Assembly (NCBI GenBank): GCA_020072925.1
Contig: JAIQGA010000011.1
Coordinates: 1 to 37,198, forward strand
DNA from: Terriglobia bacterium
GTDB taxonomy: Bacteria; Acidobacteriota; Terriglobia; UBA7540
Direction of reading: 5' to 3'
Length of the DNA stretch: 37,198 nt
The translations under genes and the position numbers were made by a program. A model generated the notes under the pieces. That model saw only the letters and a program-made list of their open reading frames with translations, was not told the DNA's origin and ran no database searches. Below, piece by piece: positions 26,391 to 34,290 of the stretch. Every line of letters begins with the position of its first letter. The first letter of the stretch is position 1.

Positions 26391-28822
26391 TATTCGTACC
26401 GCAGTGCCACCAGCGGATCGACTTTGGTCGCCCGGCGGGCCGGGAAATACGAGGCCATTAAAGCCACACTGATGGCGATAAGAGTGCTCACGACGTAGCT
26501 TATTGGGTCCGTAGCGGCAATGCCATAAATGAATCGAGACAAGAGGCGAGACACCGCAAAAGCCCCGACGAAGCCGACGGCCGCCCCCGCCGCACTTAAA
26601 CGCAGGCCCTGCGCCAGGACGAGCTTCAGAACGTCGTTGGGGCGAGCGCCCAGCGCCGTGCGTATACCGATCTCATGCGTGCGGCGACTGACCTGATAAG
26701 CCACCGCCGCATAGAGTCCGACCGCCGCCAGGAACATCCCCAGGATGCTCAGGCTTGCAAGCAACGACGCCGCTGAACGCTCCCCGGCCAAAACCTCTTG
26801 CATATATTCCCTGAGGGTTACGGCATTGACGATTGGAACGTGTCTATTGATGGCTGCTGCCTCTTTTACAATTGTGGAGACAAGCGCGCGCGGCTCGCCC
26901 CCCGTTTCCACAAACAGCATGCACTCGAAGGAGAACACCTGGGTGAAAGGAAGGAACAGGTAGGGTTGGCCCGTCTCATGAATGTTGACGTACCTTCCTG
27001 TCTCCACCACGCCGACAATCTGGTAAGCCTTCTTATCAATCTGGATTGCCCTTCCCACGGGGTCCTGGCCGGGCCAGAATCTACGCGCCATCGCATCATT
27101 GATCATCACGACCGGCGGCTTCGATGGCAGGTCGAAGTCACTGAATTCTCGCCCCCTCTCGATGCGAGTCCCCACCGTGGCGAAAAACTTCGGGCCAACA
27201 ATGTTGTAGCGAATCTTGAAATGATCGGTTCCGGGGGGCGGCTGCACGCCGGGAATAACCACGGCCTGCTTTTCTCCTCCTTCAATTTCCGTCAAGGGAG
27301 GCCGCCGGGCGTAGCTGGCCCGTACTACCCCCGGCACGGATTCCAGGCGGGCTGCCAAGGCAGGATAAAGAGTGGCCGCCTGTGCTTCGCTGTAACCGTA
27401 GAGCATCGGCGGCGCCACCGAGAGCATGAGAACATTCTTCCTCGAGTCAAATCCTGGATTGATCCGCTGGCTGTACAGCAGACTGCGGAGCAACAAAGCC
27501 GACCCTGTCATGAGGACCACAGAGAGCGCGATTTCTCCGGAAACCAGCAAACTGCGCAGGGGCGGGCGCCCCCTGGCCTGTCCGAGTCGAGGATCTTCAC
27601 CCTTGAGGACCGCGACCAAGTCACATTTCGCAGCCCGAAGTCCCGGCACCAATCCAAAAAAGAGAGGCGTTAGCAGGGAGGTAGCCGCAGTGAACAGAAG
27701 CACTCGGTCATCGAGGACGAGATGGGTTGCCAACAAACCCGGAACAAGCGCGGGCACGACGCTCATAAGCCAGGAGGCCAACACAACGCCCAGCACGCCT
27801 CCCGCCACGGACAGGAGAAGTCCCTCGGTGAGAAGTTGGGCGACCAGCCGCCCCTGTCCCGCCCCCAATGCCCGGCGCATGGCGATCTCCCGCTGCCGCC
27901 GCTCGGTCTGCGCCAGCATCAGAACGGCCACGTTGGCGCAGGAGATCAGGAGCACCAATCCGACCATGGCCATCAAATAGACTCCGAATCCCATCCCTTC
28001 GTGAGCCACCTTCGAAGCCGGATAAGCGAGAAACCGGACACCCTGATTGGTAGCGGGAAAAGCCAGGGCAAGGCGTTGTGCGAGCCCGTCCAGTTGCGCC
28101 CGAGCTTCCGTGAGCCGAGCTCCGGGGCGAAGGTGGCCGGCTAGGTCAAACCAGCGATTGTCGCGCTCGGCGTAAGTTCGTTCTTCCACGGGAACCATCG
28201 TGACCCAACCATCGGTGGTGACCCAGATGTCTGGGGCCCATCCGGACCGCAGCCCGCAGAAGTCCTGGGGCACGATGCCCAGCACCGTGAATACCTTGCC
28301 GTCGAGGAGCGTGGTTTTGCCGGGGAGTGATGGATCGCCACCGAAGTAGCGCTGCCAGAGGGCGTAGCTCACCACGACAGAGTGGCCTTCCACAGCAGCC
28401 TGCTTGGGCTGCGGTGAAAACGTGCGGCCGAGCAAGGTCCTCACCCCCAATGCCGCGAAGTAGTTTTGCGAGACCACTTCGACGGAAACTTCCTCCCCTT
28501 GCCCCCTGCCGCTTATGAAACCCCCGCGGTTGCCATAGGCTACTATGTCGGAGAAGGCGCTTACCTCGTGGCGAATGTCAAGATAGTCAGAATATGAAGA
28601 CCTGCTGAAATCCGGGGATTTGGGCCAGTCTATCTCAATTATAACTAGACGCCCAGGATCCTTCACAGCCCAGGGCCGTAGGAACAAGCTGTCCACGATG
28701 CTGAAGATCGTGGAGTTAGCCCCAATCCCAAGCGCCAAGGACAGTACCGCGACAGCCGTAAGGCCGGGGTTCTTCAGCAGCATTCGAATCCCGTAGCGAA
28801 GGTCTTGAAGGAGTGTGCTCAC
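26390..28822 (-). CDS. ABC transporter permease, ADOP-type (duplicated MacB/FtsX family), first copy
   Basis: The 810-residue product starts [21 protein letters not shown] with the [20 protein letters not shown] motif, then a long periplasmic region, an FtsX block around LISCANVAVLMLAQTERRQREIAMRRALGAG, a second periplasmic region, and a second FtsX block ending SRRTHEIGIRTALGARPNDVLKLVLAQG and PARRATKVDPLVALRYE. It is a paralogue of the second permease of this module, matching in length and terminal motifs, which suggests an old duplication. The two periplasmic regions are clearly diverged, so the two may form separate or heteromeric complexes. Confidence 0.9.
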   Translation of the reverse strand: MSTLLQDLRYGIRMLLKNPGLTAVAVLSLALGIGANSTIFSIVDSLFLRPWAVKDPGRLVIIEIDWPKSPDFSRSSYSDYLDIRHEVSAFSDIVAYGNRGGFISGRGQGEEVSVEVVSQNYFAALGVRTLLGRTFSPQPKQAAVEGHSVVVSYALWQRYFGGDPSLPGKTTLLDGKVFTVLGIVPQDFCGLRSGWAPDIWVTTDGWVTMVPVEERTYAERDNRWFDLAGHLRPGARLTEARAQLDGLAQRLALAFPATNQGVRFLAYPASKVAHEGMGFGVYLMAMVGLVLLISCANVAVLMLAQTERRQREIAMRRALGAGQGRLVAQLLTEGLLLSVAGGVLGVVLASWLMSVVPALVPGLLATHLVLDDRVLLFTAATSLLTPLFFGLVPGLRAAKCDLVAVLKGEDPRLGQARGRPPLRSLLVSGEIALSVVLMTGSALLLRSLLYSQRINPGFDSRKNVLMLSVAPPMLYGYSEAQAATLYPALAARLESVPGVVRASYARRPPLTEIEGGEKQAVVIPGVQPPPGTDHFKIRYNIVGPKFFATVGTRIERGREFSDFDLPSKPPVVMINDAMARRFWPGQDPVGRAIQIDKKAYQIVGVVETGRYVNIHETGQPYLFLPFTQVFSFECMLFVETGGEPRALVSTIVKEAAAINRHVPIVNAVTLREYMQEVLAGERSAASLLASLSILGMFLAAVGLYAAVAYQVSRRTHEIGIRTALGARPNDVLKLVLAQGLRLSAAGAAVGFVGAFAVSRLLSRFIYGIAATDPISYVVSTLIAISVALMASYFPARRATKVDPLVALRYE

Positions 28823-28851
28823 GATTGGGTCTCACGTGCCATCTGGAAAAT

Positions 28852-28930
28852 CATGAATTCTGAATTATGAAGTATGAAAATTCCTGTATTGAAGCTGCTG
28901 TTTAATTCAAAATTCATCATCATAATTCAG
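28852..28930. repeat. Short-word array (ATGAATTCTGAATTATGAAG / TTCAAAATTCATCATCATAATTCAG)
   Basis: Complementary AT-rich arms around a spacer fill the gap between the HlyD-like adaptor and the first permease. Words are nearly the same as at 25407-25480. Confidence 0.75.
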
Positions 28931-28939
28931 CATGGATCG

Positions 28940-30193
28940 TCAGTCCAGCTTAAGGCGGTTGAACGCGTCCCACGCCGACATGTCCGAGAGAATCACCTTA
29001 TCGCCGGGCTTCAAGCCCTCCAGAATCTCAACGCTGGTGACGGACGCCCGGCCCAACTTCACCTGCACGCGCGAGGCGCCCTTGCCGTCCGGATCCACTC
29101 TGAAGATTCCGATCGTGCTGCTGGGCTGACCAAACGCCGGACGGCCCACGTAGACAACGTCGGTCAGGTTTTCAATCTCGACTGTGCCCTCAACGCTCAG
29201 GTCAGGCACCGCGCCTTTGGGCAAGGCTCCATTTAATCGGACGTCCACAGTGCGGGTTCCGTTTTGCACGGAGGGATCGACGCGACTCACGTGGCCCGGA
29301 ATTATGCCGTTACGCGTATCAATCGACGCGAGTTGACCGATTTGAACATCCTTGGCCTGCGTTTCGGGAATCTTGATTTGAGCCTTCAACCGCGTGGGTT
29401 GCACGACCTTCGCCAGCAGCGTTCCGGCCGCTACGCGTTGGCCGACCTCCACCTCTAATTCTTGCAGCACGCCATCCACGCCCGCGCGCACGTGGAGCGC
29501 CTCCAGTTGGGACTTCTTGAGTTCATCGAGCGCGCGCAACTGCTCGATCTTGGCCTCCTGCGCGGCCAGTTGGGCTTTTGCCGAGGCCTCGCTCACGCTC
29601 ACCCTTTCCTTTTCAATCTGCGTGCGCGTGGCCAGCGCCTCCGCCTTGGCCTCTGAGAGCTTCACGTTCAACTCCGCGCCCAAGCCCAGCTTGGCCAGTT
29701 GCTCGTCCTTGTCCGCAGTCAGCTTGGCCTGCCGGTAATCGGATTGGACGGTGGCCGCCGTAGCGCGCTGATCCAAAAGCTGGCTATCTAGTTGAGCCTT
29801 CAGGCTGTTATACTCGGCTTGCGAAGCCTTAAGCTGGAATTCCGCATCCAGCGCGGCTTGCTCGAGCTCAGGGTTACTCAAGTCCATGATGACCATGTTG
29901 GCCTCCACCGGCGTTCCTGGGAGCACCAGGCGACGGACCACGCGGCCGTCGGTAACCGACGGAACCCAAAGGATTTCTTCGGGCACGAGGGTTCCTAGAC
30001 CGCGGACATTGATCATCATGGGGCCGCGCTGCACGGTCCCAAACCAGAGTGTTCCGGCATCCACGCTCGGGGCCGCGGGCTTCAGGCGCGAAAGCCCCAG
30101 AGTCACCGATGCTATGGCCACTAACCCTATTACCAAGTATAGGATACGACGAATGCGCCTCTGTCGAGCTATAGAAGGACGAGGAATGTCCAT
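28940..30193 (-). CDS. HlyD/RND-type periplasmic adaptor protein
   Basis: The 417-residue product has a basic cytoplasmic N-terminus, one membrane anchor (about 17-37), a beta-barrel/lipoyl half (GTLVPEEILWVPSVTDGRVVRRLVLPGTPVEAN), a long alpha-helical hairpin (about 105-235, rich in Ala, Glu, Lys and Gln), the second lipoyl half (VRAGVDGVLQELEVEVGQRVAAG) and a C-terminal membrane-proximal domain (VEILEGLKPGDKVILSDMS). It joins an inner-membrane exporter to the periplasm and an outer-membrane channel. It is first in the module. ATG 30193 is preferred over GTG 30196 because GAGG lies 8 bases before the ATG. Confidence 0.9.
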   Translation of the reverse strand: MDIPRPSIARQRRIRRILYLVIGLVAIASVTLGLSRLKPAAPSVDAGTLWFGTVQRGPMMINVRGLGTLVPEEILWVPSVTDGRVVRRLVLPGTPVEANMVIMDLSNPELEQAALDAEFQLKASQAEYNSLKAQLDSQLLDQRATAATVQSDYRQAKLTADKDEQLAKLGLGAELNVKLSEAKAEALATRTQIEKERVSVSEASAKAQLAAQEAKIEQLRALDELKKSQLEALHVRAGVDGVLQELEVEVGQRVAAGTLLAKVVQPTRLKAQIKIPETQAKDVQIGQLASIDTRNGIIPGHVSRVDPSVQNGTRTVDVRLNGALPKGAVPDLSVEGTVEIENLTDVVYVGRPAFGQPSSTIGIFRVDPDGKGASRVQVKLGRASVTSVEILEGLKPGDKVILSDMSAWDAFNRLKLD

Positions 30194-30216
30194 CACCTAC
30201 ACCTCGGACTTGGTAT

Positions 30217-30232
30217 GGCAACCTTGAGGCCA
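30217..30232 (-). promoter_or_regulatory. Sigma-54 (-24/-12) promoter of the adaptor-ABC-two-component module
   Basis: On the minus strand the sequence is TGGCCTCAAGGTTGCC. The known consensus is TGGCAC-N5-TTGCA. GG and GC are 12 bases apart as required, and TGGC and TTGC are exact. Transcription would start about 13 bases before the adaptor's ATG, leaving room for the GAGG Shine-Dalgarno. The module carries its own sigma-54 regulator, which supports the call. Confidence 0.75.
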
Positions 30233-30473
30233 TTGCATGATCCCCCGTAATCTATTCATAATAAGGTAGATATTCTTACGCAAGGCCCCACCTTCGGAAG
30301 CCTAGTGTTCGATTTTGGGATTTGTCGGTGTCGATTGCGGTATCCAGTGCTGTCGGCCGGAGCATAGGGGGAATGACCAAGCAGGCTTCCTCGGGCAATC
30401 CTGGGGCCAGAAGTCGGAGGTCGCGCGTCGTCACAGCTTTGGGGCCAAGGGTGCAGTCGAAGGACGTTTGAAC
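30233..30473. other. Region upstream of the sigma-54 promoter, no gene
   Basis: This roughly 240-base interval between the sigma-54 promoter and tRNA-Cys is where enhancer sites for the NtrC-type regulator would be expected. AT-rich ATCTATTCATAATAAGGTAGAT near 30250-30272 has partial dyad symmetry (ATCTA...TAGAT). No terminator of the tRNA unit was found in it. Confidence 0.4.
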
Positions 30474-30548
30474 TGGAGGCGCGGGTGGGAATCGAACCCA
30501 CGCATAAAGGTTTTGCAGACCTCTCCCTTACCACTTGGGTACCGCGCC
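30474..30548 (-). tRNA. tRNA-Cys (GCA)
   Basis: The minus strand folds as a complete cloverleaf: acceptor GGCGCGG with CCGCGCC, anticodon stem GAGGT/ACCTT with loop CTGCAAA (anticodon GCA), T-arm GTGGG-TTCGATT-CCCAC. Discriminator base 73 is U, the strong identity base for tRNA-Cys. CCA is encoded. Confidence 0.97.
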
Positions 30549-30555
30549 TACTAAG

Positions 30556-30643
30556 AGCAGCAATCAGTGACGAGTGACAAGTGAAAAGCCAGAAACCCAG
30601 CTCTTTGTCTGGCTCGTCACTGGTCACTCATCACTTGCCACTG
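30556..30643. repeat. Short-word array with inverted arms between the two tRNA genes
   Basis: Left arm CAGTGACGAGTGACAAGTG...AGCCAGA and right arm TCTGGCTCGTCACTGGTCAC pair imperfectly, giving a long stem with an AACCCAGCTCTTTG loop. It lies wholly in the tRNA-Gly to tRNA-Cys spacer and could be a processing hairpin of the precursor. Confidence 0.75.
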
Positions 30644-30649
30644 AATTTT

Positions 30650-30724
30650 TGGAGCGGGAAACGGGATTCGAACCCGCGACTTCGACCTTGGCAAGGTCGC
30701 ACTCTACCACTGAGTTATTCCCGC
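30650..30724 (-). tRNA. tRNA-Gly (GCC)
   Basis: Complete cloverleaf: acceptor GCGGGAA with TTCCCGC, D-arm ACTCAGTGGTAGAGT, anticodon stem CGACC/GGTCG with loop TTGCCAA (anticodon GCC), T-arm GCGGG-TTCGAAT-CCCGT, U73 and an encoded CCA. It is first in a two-tRNA unit with tRNA-Cys. Confidence 0.97.
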
Positions 30725-30759
30725 TCGACCGAACTCGTTCAACCTCCGCGTCCTACGAA

Positions 30760-30789
30760 ATTATAGGAATCGCCGCTAGGGCCTGTCAA
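30760..30789 (-). promoter_or_regulatory. Consensus sigma-70 promoter of the tRNA-Gly/tRNA-Cys unit
   Basis: On the minus strand: TTGACA (30784-30789), an 18-base spacer and TATAAT (30760-30765). Both boxes are perfect consensus, as expected for a stable-RNA promoter. The start lies roughly 30 bases before tRNA-Gly. Confidence 0.92.
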
Positions 30790-30828
30790 GCCGCACCCGA
30801 CCCGCGGAAATGGCTGGCGTGAAGCGTC

Positions 30829-31848
30829 TCAAGTGGCGACCGGCACGGCCGCCCCGCGCAGAAACTTCGCGGATTCCTCGGGAGGGGTGGGATTGATATA
30901 GAAGCCCGTGCCCCACTCGAATCCGGCCACCTTGGTCAATTTCGGCATGATCTCCAAATGCCAGTGGTAATAATCCTCCGTCGATTCGGCCACCGGCGAC
31001 GTATGGATAATGTAGTTATACGCCGGGTAATCCAGCACGCGGTCAAGCCGCTGGAGCATTTCCTTCAACAATGGAGCCAACTGTTCGAACTCGTGTTTCT
31101 GGGATTCCTCGAAGGCGCATTGGTGCATTTTGGGCACAATCCACATCTCGAAAGGAAATCGGGGCGCGAACGGCGAAAGCACGACGAAGTCCTGGTTCTC
31201 GGCAATGAGGCGCGGCTTCTGCTCGTCCTCGGTTTCCTGCCGGATGATGTCGCAAAAAATACAGCGCTCCTTGAAGTTGTAGTGCTCGCGCGAGCCGTCG
31301 ACTTCTTCGCGGACGCGCTTGGGAACCACGGGCAATGCGATGAGTTGCGAGTGGGTGTGCTCGAGCGAAGCGCCCGCCGCCTCGCCGTGATTCTTGAAAA
31401 TCAGGATGTACTTGAAGCGCCGGTCCTTCTTCAAATCGATGATGCGGTCGCGATACGCCCAGAGAACATCCTCGACGTCGTGCACCGGCATGGTGGCGAG
31501 CGTCGATTTATGGTCGGGCGTCTCGATGATCACCTCATGCGCGCCGATGCCATTCATCTTGTCGTAGCACCCTTCGCCTTGCCGGTTCATGCTCCCTTCA
31601 ATGCCCAGCGCGGGGAACTTGTTCGGCACGACGCGCAGGGTCCAGCCAGGACTGTTCCGCGAGCCGCCATTGGGCCGATAGGCCTGAATTTCCGGCGGCG
31701 TCTTGGTTTCGTTCCCGTAGCAGAACGGGCAAAAACCAGAACCGCGGATCTGCACTTTATCGCGAATAAAATCCGTGGGACGTTTGGCTCGGTCGGTGGC
31801 GATGATGACCCAGCGGCCGGTAATCGGATCTTTTCTCAGCTCGGGCAA
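30829..31848 (-). CDS. galT: Galactose-1-phosphate uridylyltransferase (GalT-like)
   Basis: The 339-residue product moves UMP between hexose-1-phosphates (Leloir pathway or a related nucleotidyl transfer). Metal-binding Cys pairs are CPFC (about 40-43) and CIFC. The catalytic His triad region is ASLEHTHSQLIALP, with nucleophile His166; the common family form is HPH and here it is HTH. The second-domain motif YYHWHLEIMPK is present. The start is TTG 31848, with GAGGAG about 9 bases before it. No other galactose gene is nearby, so the physiological sugar is uncertain. The stop lies 40 bases upstream of the tRNA promoter. Confidence 0.9.
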   Translation of the reverse strand: MPELRKDPITGRWVIIATDRAKRPTDFIRDKVQIRGSGFCPFCYGNETKTPPEIQAYRPNGGSRNSPGWTLRVVPNKFPALGIEGSMNRQGEGCYDKMNGIGAHEVIIETPDHKSTLATMPVHDVEDVLWAYRDRIIDLKKDRRFKYILIFKNHGEAAGASLEHTHSQLIALPVVPKRVREEVDGSREHYNFKERCIFCDIIRQETEDEQKPRLIAENQDFVVLSPFAPRFPFEMWIVPKMHQCAFEESQKHEFEQLAPLLKEMLQRLDRVLDYPAYNYIIHTSPVAESTEDYYHWHLEIMPKLTKVAGFEWGTGFYINPTPPEESAKFLRGAAVPVAT

Positions 31849-31923
31849 GGTCGTGACTCCTCGGTTTCCTGAAGTTCACCACTCGCATATTTAGGATGCC
31901 GATCAAAGCCCCCGCGTACCGCG

Positions 31924-32388
31924 TTAAGGCTTGAAGGCATCCTTGATCAAGCGCACCTGCAACCCCGCTTCCGGGTTCCACGCCACGCTGGCGATGTCGA
32001 AGCGGTAGTTAACGTGCTGCTTCTTCAGTCGCCGCAGATAATCCTGCGCGGCCTTGGCGATGCGTTTCTGTTTTCCCCGGGAAACGGCCGTCTCGGGCGG
32101 TCCCGCCTCGGCAGACGTTCTCGTCTTGACTTCCACGAAGGCCAGCACCGGGCCGTCCCACCCGATTAAATCCACTTCCCCTGAACCCGCGCGGGCGCGG
32201 CGATTCCGCGCTACCATAGTATAACCCGCTTGACGCAGATACCAATAGGCCAACGTCTCGCCGCGTTCGCCGGTCTTCAAGTGCTCGCTTGCGTGCGGCG
32301 CCTTCCCGGCGGGTCCACGACCTCGGAGCGCGCGCTGGCGCTCCTTCCAGACCAGCAAGCCGTACATGAGTCGCGCAAGTACGGACAT
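31924..32388 (-). CDS. yraN: YraN-family (UPF0102) nuclease-like protein
   Basis: The 154-residue product has the family core: GERGETLAYWYLRQAGYTMVARNRR, then GSGEVDLIGWDGPVLAFVEVKTRTS. The E...D...E-V-K arrangement is that of restriction-endonuclease-like folds. The cellular role is not firmly known. The word array at 32391-32441 abuts the ATG at 32388, and there is no visible Shine-Dalgarno, suggesting that the original upstream region was displaced. Confidence 0.9.
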   Translation of the reverse strand: MSVLARLMYGLLVWKERQRALRGRGPAGKAPHASEHLKTGERGETLAYWYLRQAGYTMVARNRRARAGSGEVDLIGWDGPVLAFVEVKTRTSAEAGPPETAVSRGKQKRIAKAAQDYLRRLKKQHVNYRFDIASVAWNPEAGLQVRLIKDAFKP

Positions 32389-32390
32389 GG

Positions 32391-32441
32391 GATTTCGGGA
32401 CTCGCTACTCGAGATCCGGGACTCGTGATTCGGGACTCGGG
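32391..32441. repeat. Left word array (TCGGGACTCG units)
   Basis: Three or four units of CGGGACTCG with variants (CTACTCGAGATC, TGATTCGGGACTCG). It is the reverse-complement word of the array at 32872-32950, so the two form inverted flanks around the four-helix-bundle gene. Confidence 0.8.
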
Positions 32442-32467
32442 GTTAGGAAGTTCATCCTTGCCGTAAA

Positions 32468-32857
32468 TCACGGGGTACTAGCGAGCCGCTTTGCGTCCAG
32501 GGCTTTAATGAGACGGTTCAGCATTTTGCCGACATCGGATATAGCCGTCTGCATGCTCGCCAACTCGGGTCCCTTAATGTACCCGAGCTCACCGGAAACA
32601 ATAAGATGAGTGTCGAGTTCGGTCAAAGAGCCTCGAGCTATCTTCAGGAACTGAATATACTCCTTGGTTGAACCCCGACCCCAGCCTTCTGCGATATTGG
32701 CTGGCACTGAGGTCGAAGCCCTACGGATTTGGCCCGTCAATCCGAATCGTTCATCGGGCGGGAAACACTTAGTCAGCTTGTATAGGTCTACCACAAGGCG
32801 AACGGCTTTCTTCCACACGTCCAGATCCTTGTGACTACGGAAAGAACCCTCCTGCAT
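32468..32857 (-). CDS. Four-helix-bundle protein (23S rRNA intervening-sequence-type, S23 family)
   Basis: The 129-residue product starts FRSHKDLDVWKKAVRLVVDLYKLT and has the family signature FGLTGQIRRASTSVPANIAEGWGRGSTKEYIQFLKIARGSLTELDTHL. Such proteins were first found encoded in 23S rRNA intervening sequences but often stand alone; they form pentamers of unknown role. ATG 32857 follows AAAGGGA; the longer open frame through the array is not credible. The gene lies between inverted word arrays, with the yraN start on one side and the aminotransferase stop on the other. Confidence 0.9.
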   Translation of the reverse strand: MQEGSFRSHKDLDVWKKAVRLVVDLYKLTKCFPPDERFGLTGQIRRASTSVPANIAEGWGRGSTKEYIQFLKIARGSLTELDTHLIVSGELGYIKGPELASMQTAISDVGKMLNRLIKALDAKRLASTP

Positions 32858-32871
32858 GCTCTTCCCTTTCA

Positions 32872-32950
32872 CGAGTCCCGAGTCCCGAGTCCCGAATCCC
32901 GAGTCTCGAGTCCCGAGTCCCGAATCCCGAGTCTCGAGTCCCGAGTCCCG
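32872..32950. repeat. Right word array (GAGTCCC units, 28-bp higher-order period)
   Basis: Seven-base units GAGTCCC/GAATCCC/GAGTCTC repeat about eleven times. A 28-base block made of the units GAGTCCC, GAGTCCC, GAATCCC and GAGTCTC occurs twice in a row, showing recent tandem growth. It ends two bases before the aminotransferase stop codon. Confidence 0.9.
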
Positions 32951-32952
32951 GC

Positions 32953-34290
32953 CTACTTCTCCACCTCCGCGATGCACCGTTCCACGACGTCCACGGCGAA
33001 GTCCGCCTGCTCGCGGTCGATCAGCAGTGGAGGCATGAGCCGCACGGTGTTTTCCCCGCAGCCCAGGATGAGCAAACCCTGTTCGAAGGCGCGCTGGATC
33101 ACCTTGCGGCGCGCTTCCGGATAAGGCTCGCGCGTCTCCCGATTCTTGACCAGCTCCACGCCGATCATGAGCCCCTTCCCGCGCACGTCGCCCACGATCG
33201 CGTGCTTGTGAGGCCAATCGGCGAGCCGGCCCAGGATATATTCGCCCATCCGCGCGGCGTTCGCCATGTACTTCTCTTCCAGCAGGCGAATGGTTTCAAG
33301 CGCCGCGGCGCACGCCACGGGATTTCCCCCGAAGGTCGAGGCATGCGCGCCCGGCCCCCAATCCATCAGTTCCGCGCGCGCCACCATCACGCCCAGCGGC
33401 AGGCCGGAGGCAATGCCTTTGGCCGCCACCAGGATGTCCGGGACGGTCCCGAAGTGCTCGCAGGCCCACATCTTTCCGGTGCGGCCCATCCCGCATTGCA
33501 CTTCGTCGAAGACCAGCAAAATGCCATGCCGGTCCGCGATCTGCCGCAACCGGTCCAGGAAACCGGGCGGGGGCACAATATAGCCGCCTTCGCCCTGAAT
33601 CGGCTCGACGACAATCGCCGCGACTTCCTCCGGTGGCACGGCCGTCTTGAACAGTTGCCGCTCGATATACTCCGCGCACACGCATTCGCTGACGCATTCC
33701 GGAGCGCGATGCCCGGCGGGGCAGCGGTAAGGATTGGGATAGGGCACATGCACCACGCCCGAGAGCAGCGGCCCGAAGCCGCGCCGCTGCACGGCTTTGC
33801 TGGCGGTCAACGAGAGCGAGCCGAAGGTGCGGCCGTGGAACGCGCCCAGGAACGCGATGAAGCGATGGCGCTTGGTATGGTAGCGCGCCAGCTTCATGGC
33901 CGCTTCGACAGCCTCCGTGCCGGAATTGCCGAAGTAAACGCGCTTTTCAAATTTCCCCGGTGTGATTTGCGCCATCTTCTCGGCGAGTTGGACCAGCAAG
34001 GGATAATAGAAATCCGTCCCCGACATGTGAATCAGCGTCGCGGCCTGCTGCTGGATGGCGCGCACGACGTCCGGGTGGCAATGTCCGGTTGATACCACGG
34101 CGATGCCCGCCGCGAAATCCAGAAACAGATTGCCGTCTACGTCTTCGACAATCGCTCCCTGGCCGCGTTTCGCGACCAGCGGGTAATCGCGCGTGTACGA
34201 GGGCGAGATGAACCGCTTATCCAAGGCCAGAATCTTCTGCGCCTCCGGACCGGGCAATGAAGTGCAAATCTTTGGCAGCTTGTTTTCCAT
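32953..34290 (-). CDS. Class III PLP aminotransferase (acetylornithine/4-aminobutyrate type)
   Basis: The 445-residue product moves an amino group from an omega-amino substrate to 2-oxoglutarate, using PLP. Motifs: FLDFAAGIAVVSTGHCHPDVV, GNSGTEAVEAAMKLAR, GAFHGRTFGSLSLT, the PLP-binding FDEVQCGMGRTGKMWA, and the catalytic Lys291 in VAAKGIASGLPLG. A Cys-rich insert (CPAGHRAPECVSECVC, about residue 180-200) holds four cysteines and may bind metal. The true start is ATG 34290 behind GGAGGAATCTC; 30 more codons are open upstream, but without a Shine-Dalgarno. The substrate, ornithine or 4-aminobutyrate type, is not decidable from motifs alone. Confidence 0.88.
   Translation of the reverse strand: MENKLPKICTSLPGPEAQKILALDKRFISPSYTRDYPLVAKRGQGAIVEDVDGNLFLDFAAGIAVVSTGHCHPDVVRAIQQQAATLIHMSGTDFYYPLLVQLAEKMAQITPGKFEKRVYFGNSGTEAVEAAMKLARYHTKRHRFIAFLGAFHGRTFGSLSLTASKAVQRRGFGPLLSGVVHVPYPNPYRCPAGHRAPECVSECVCAEYIERQLFKTAVPPEEVAAIVVEPIQGEGGYIVPPPGFLDRLRQIADRHGILLVFDEVQCGMGRTGKMWACEHFGTVPDILVAAKGIASGLPLGVMVARAELMDWGPGAHASTFGGNPVACAAALETIRLLEEKYMANAARMGEYILGRLADWPHKHAIVGDVRGKGLMIGVELVKNRETREPYPEARRKVIQRAFEQGLLILGCGENTVRLMPPLLIDREQADFAVDVVERCIAEVEK

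Noticed and set aside
32872-32950. CRISPR array
   Set aside because: Units are 7 bases with no unique spacers, and no cas genes are present.
32831-33124. Plus-strand frames translating the GAGTCCC array (repeated ESRVPSPESRV)
   Set aside because: The repeated peptide is only the translation of a 7-base tandem repeat; it is not evidence of a repeat protein.
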